Shown: positions 5,993 through 6,558 of the stretch, piece by piece
How positions within the stretch are numbered: position 1 is the first letter of the stretch
Layout: each line of letters begins with the position of its first letter
Source of the DNA: Gemmatimonadota bacterium
GTDB taxonomy: Bacteria > Gemmatimonadota > Gemmatimonadetes > Longimicrobiales > Gaopeijiaceae
Assembly (NCBI GenBank): GCA_030618065.1
Contig: JAUXEE010000121.1
Span: 1-6,558, forward strand
Direction of reading: 5' to 3'
Length of the DNA: 6,558 nt
Made by a program: the position numbers and the translations under genes
Notes under the pieces: generated by a model
Told to the model about the DNA's origin: nothing
What the model saw: only the letters and a program-made list of their open reading frames with translations
Databases searched by the model: none

Positions 5993-6558
5993 TCAGCCAG
6001 CCCCCGGGAAGACACCCCCCACGGGTATCTTCAGGACCCGGCCGGCGGGAAGGGTCGGATTCCCCTGAATCCGATTGAGGAGGCGAACGTCGTCGGCCTG
6101 GTCGGCGGCTCCCTCCCGATTCAGGAAGGAGATGAGATCCATGGCTCTGGGTAGGGTCGTCACCCGAAGGCGGGCCGGTTGGACGTCGAGAATGCTCCGA
6201 TCCGAAAGAACTCTGAAGCTCTCCAAGGAGTTCCGGACCGCTGCCTGCCGTTTCGGCCAGGCTTCGGCCGGGCCTAAGCCGAGGAATCTCAGAATGGTCC
6301 CCCCGTGGTCCAGAAAGGCGACCCTCCCCTGAAGAACTCCGTCCGGGGTGGTGAAACGGAAGCCGGCGGTGGCGGCGGGGATCCGATTGACGGCAGCGGT
6401 GGAACGTTGCCCGGCCTCCATCCCTTCCTGGGCAAAGAAGGTGTTCATCGCAGCTGCAGGGGTCGCGCCCTCAGCCAGGGTGAGAGCCATCATGGCGTCT
6501 CCCTCAGGAGAACCGGCCTGCACGGCCTGCTTGGAGTTGCTCGTCTGCCATCCATCCG
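5993..6558 (-). CDS. C-terminal part of a probable BepA-like M48 metalloprotease (5' end outside window)
   Basis: The frame is open from the right edge to TGA at 5993-5995, giving about 188 residues. Internal GTG 6523 is unlikely to be the true start, because the family-like segment D-G-W-Q-T-S-N-S lies upstream of it. The visible part has a GW..NS opening, SPEGDAMMALTLAEG, an FFAQEG segment, a beta-rich FRFTTPDGVLQGRVAFLDHGG-type region, and then RNSLESFRVLSD. It closes with a stretch shaped like a LysM/BepA tail: QPARLRVTTLPRAMDLISFL, LLNRIQGNPTLPAGRVLKIP. This arrangement matches the region after the catalytic domain of periplasmic M48 (Ste24/BepA-like) proteases, which act in outer-membrane protein assembly and clean-up. 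The HExxH catalytic site would be upstream of the window, so the protease call is by resemblance only. It lies just before clpB on the same strand and is probably co-transcribed with it, which would join envelope and cytoplasmic protein quality control. Confidence 0.6.
   Translation of the reverse strand, partial: DGWQTSNSKQAVQAGSPEGDAMMALTLAEGATPAAAMNTFFAQEGMEAGQRSTAAVNRIPAATAGFRFTTPDGVLQGRVAFLDHGGTILRFLGLGPAEAWPKRQAAVRNSLESFRVLSDRSILDVQPARLRVTTLPRAMDLISFLNREGAADQADDVRLLNRIQGNPTLPAGRVLKIPVGGVFPGAG

Noticed and set aside
5980..6015. GTG at 6015 as the clpB start, giving 886 residues and an overlap with the upstream gene
   Set aside because: The extra 12 residues have no counterpart at ClpB N-termini. 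ATG 5979 gives the family-typical start with GAGGG upstream.

Overview
The window reads as ordinary chromosome from a GC-rich bacterium. There are no phage, transposon, plasmid, CRISPR or RNA-gene signatures. Several proteins have the flavour of Gemmatimonadota or a neighbouring phylum: a DinG-type helicase with an N-terminal JAB/RadC-like domain, a small lipoprotein ending in a conserved-looking tail, and an M48-type protease C-terminus. That assignment rests on remembered family resemblance and could not be checked here.

Layout, in the direction of transcription (mostly the minus strand, read from high to low coordinates). (1) At the right edge is the C-terminal part of a probable BepA-like M48 metalloprotease, whose 5' end lies outside the window. 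It is followed at 13 bases by the disaggregase gene clpB, and 36 bases later by a small predicted lipoprotein. These three look like one envelope/protein-quality-control transcription unit. (2) The lipoprotein gene runs head-on into a plus-strand methylmalonyl-CoA epimerase gene. The two stop codons are nested in a single CTAG. (3) Divergent from the epimerase is a minus-strand group: thioredoxin, then rsmI (16S rRNA 2'-O-methyltransferase), then the JAB-DinG helicase, which runs off the left edge. rsmI and the helicase are 8 bases apart. Thioredoxin and rsmI are separated by a 159-base spacer holding a tandem repeat.

I did not find a new multi-gene system. The more unusual items are: the helicase, which has a complete JAMM metal-binding signature but a serine where the first iron-sulfur cysteine is expected; three unrelated short tandem duplications within about 1 kb (rsmI 3' end, the trx-rsmI spacer, and across the thioredoxin stop codon); and the CTAG stop overlap. 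Coding density is high, and no gene-free stretch exceeds 300 bases.
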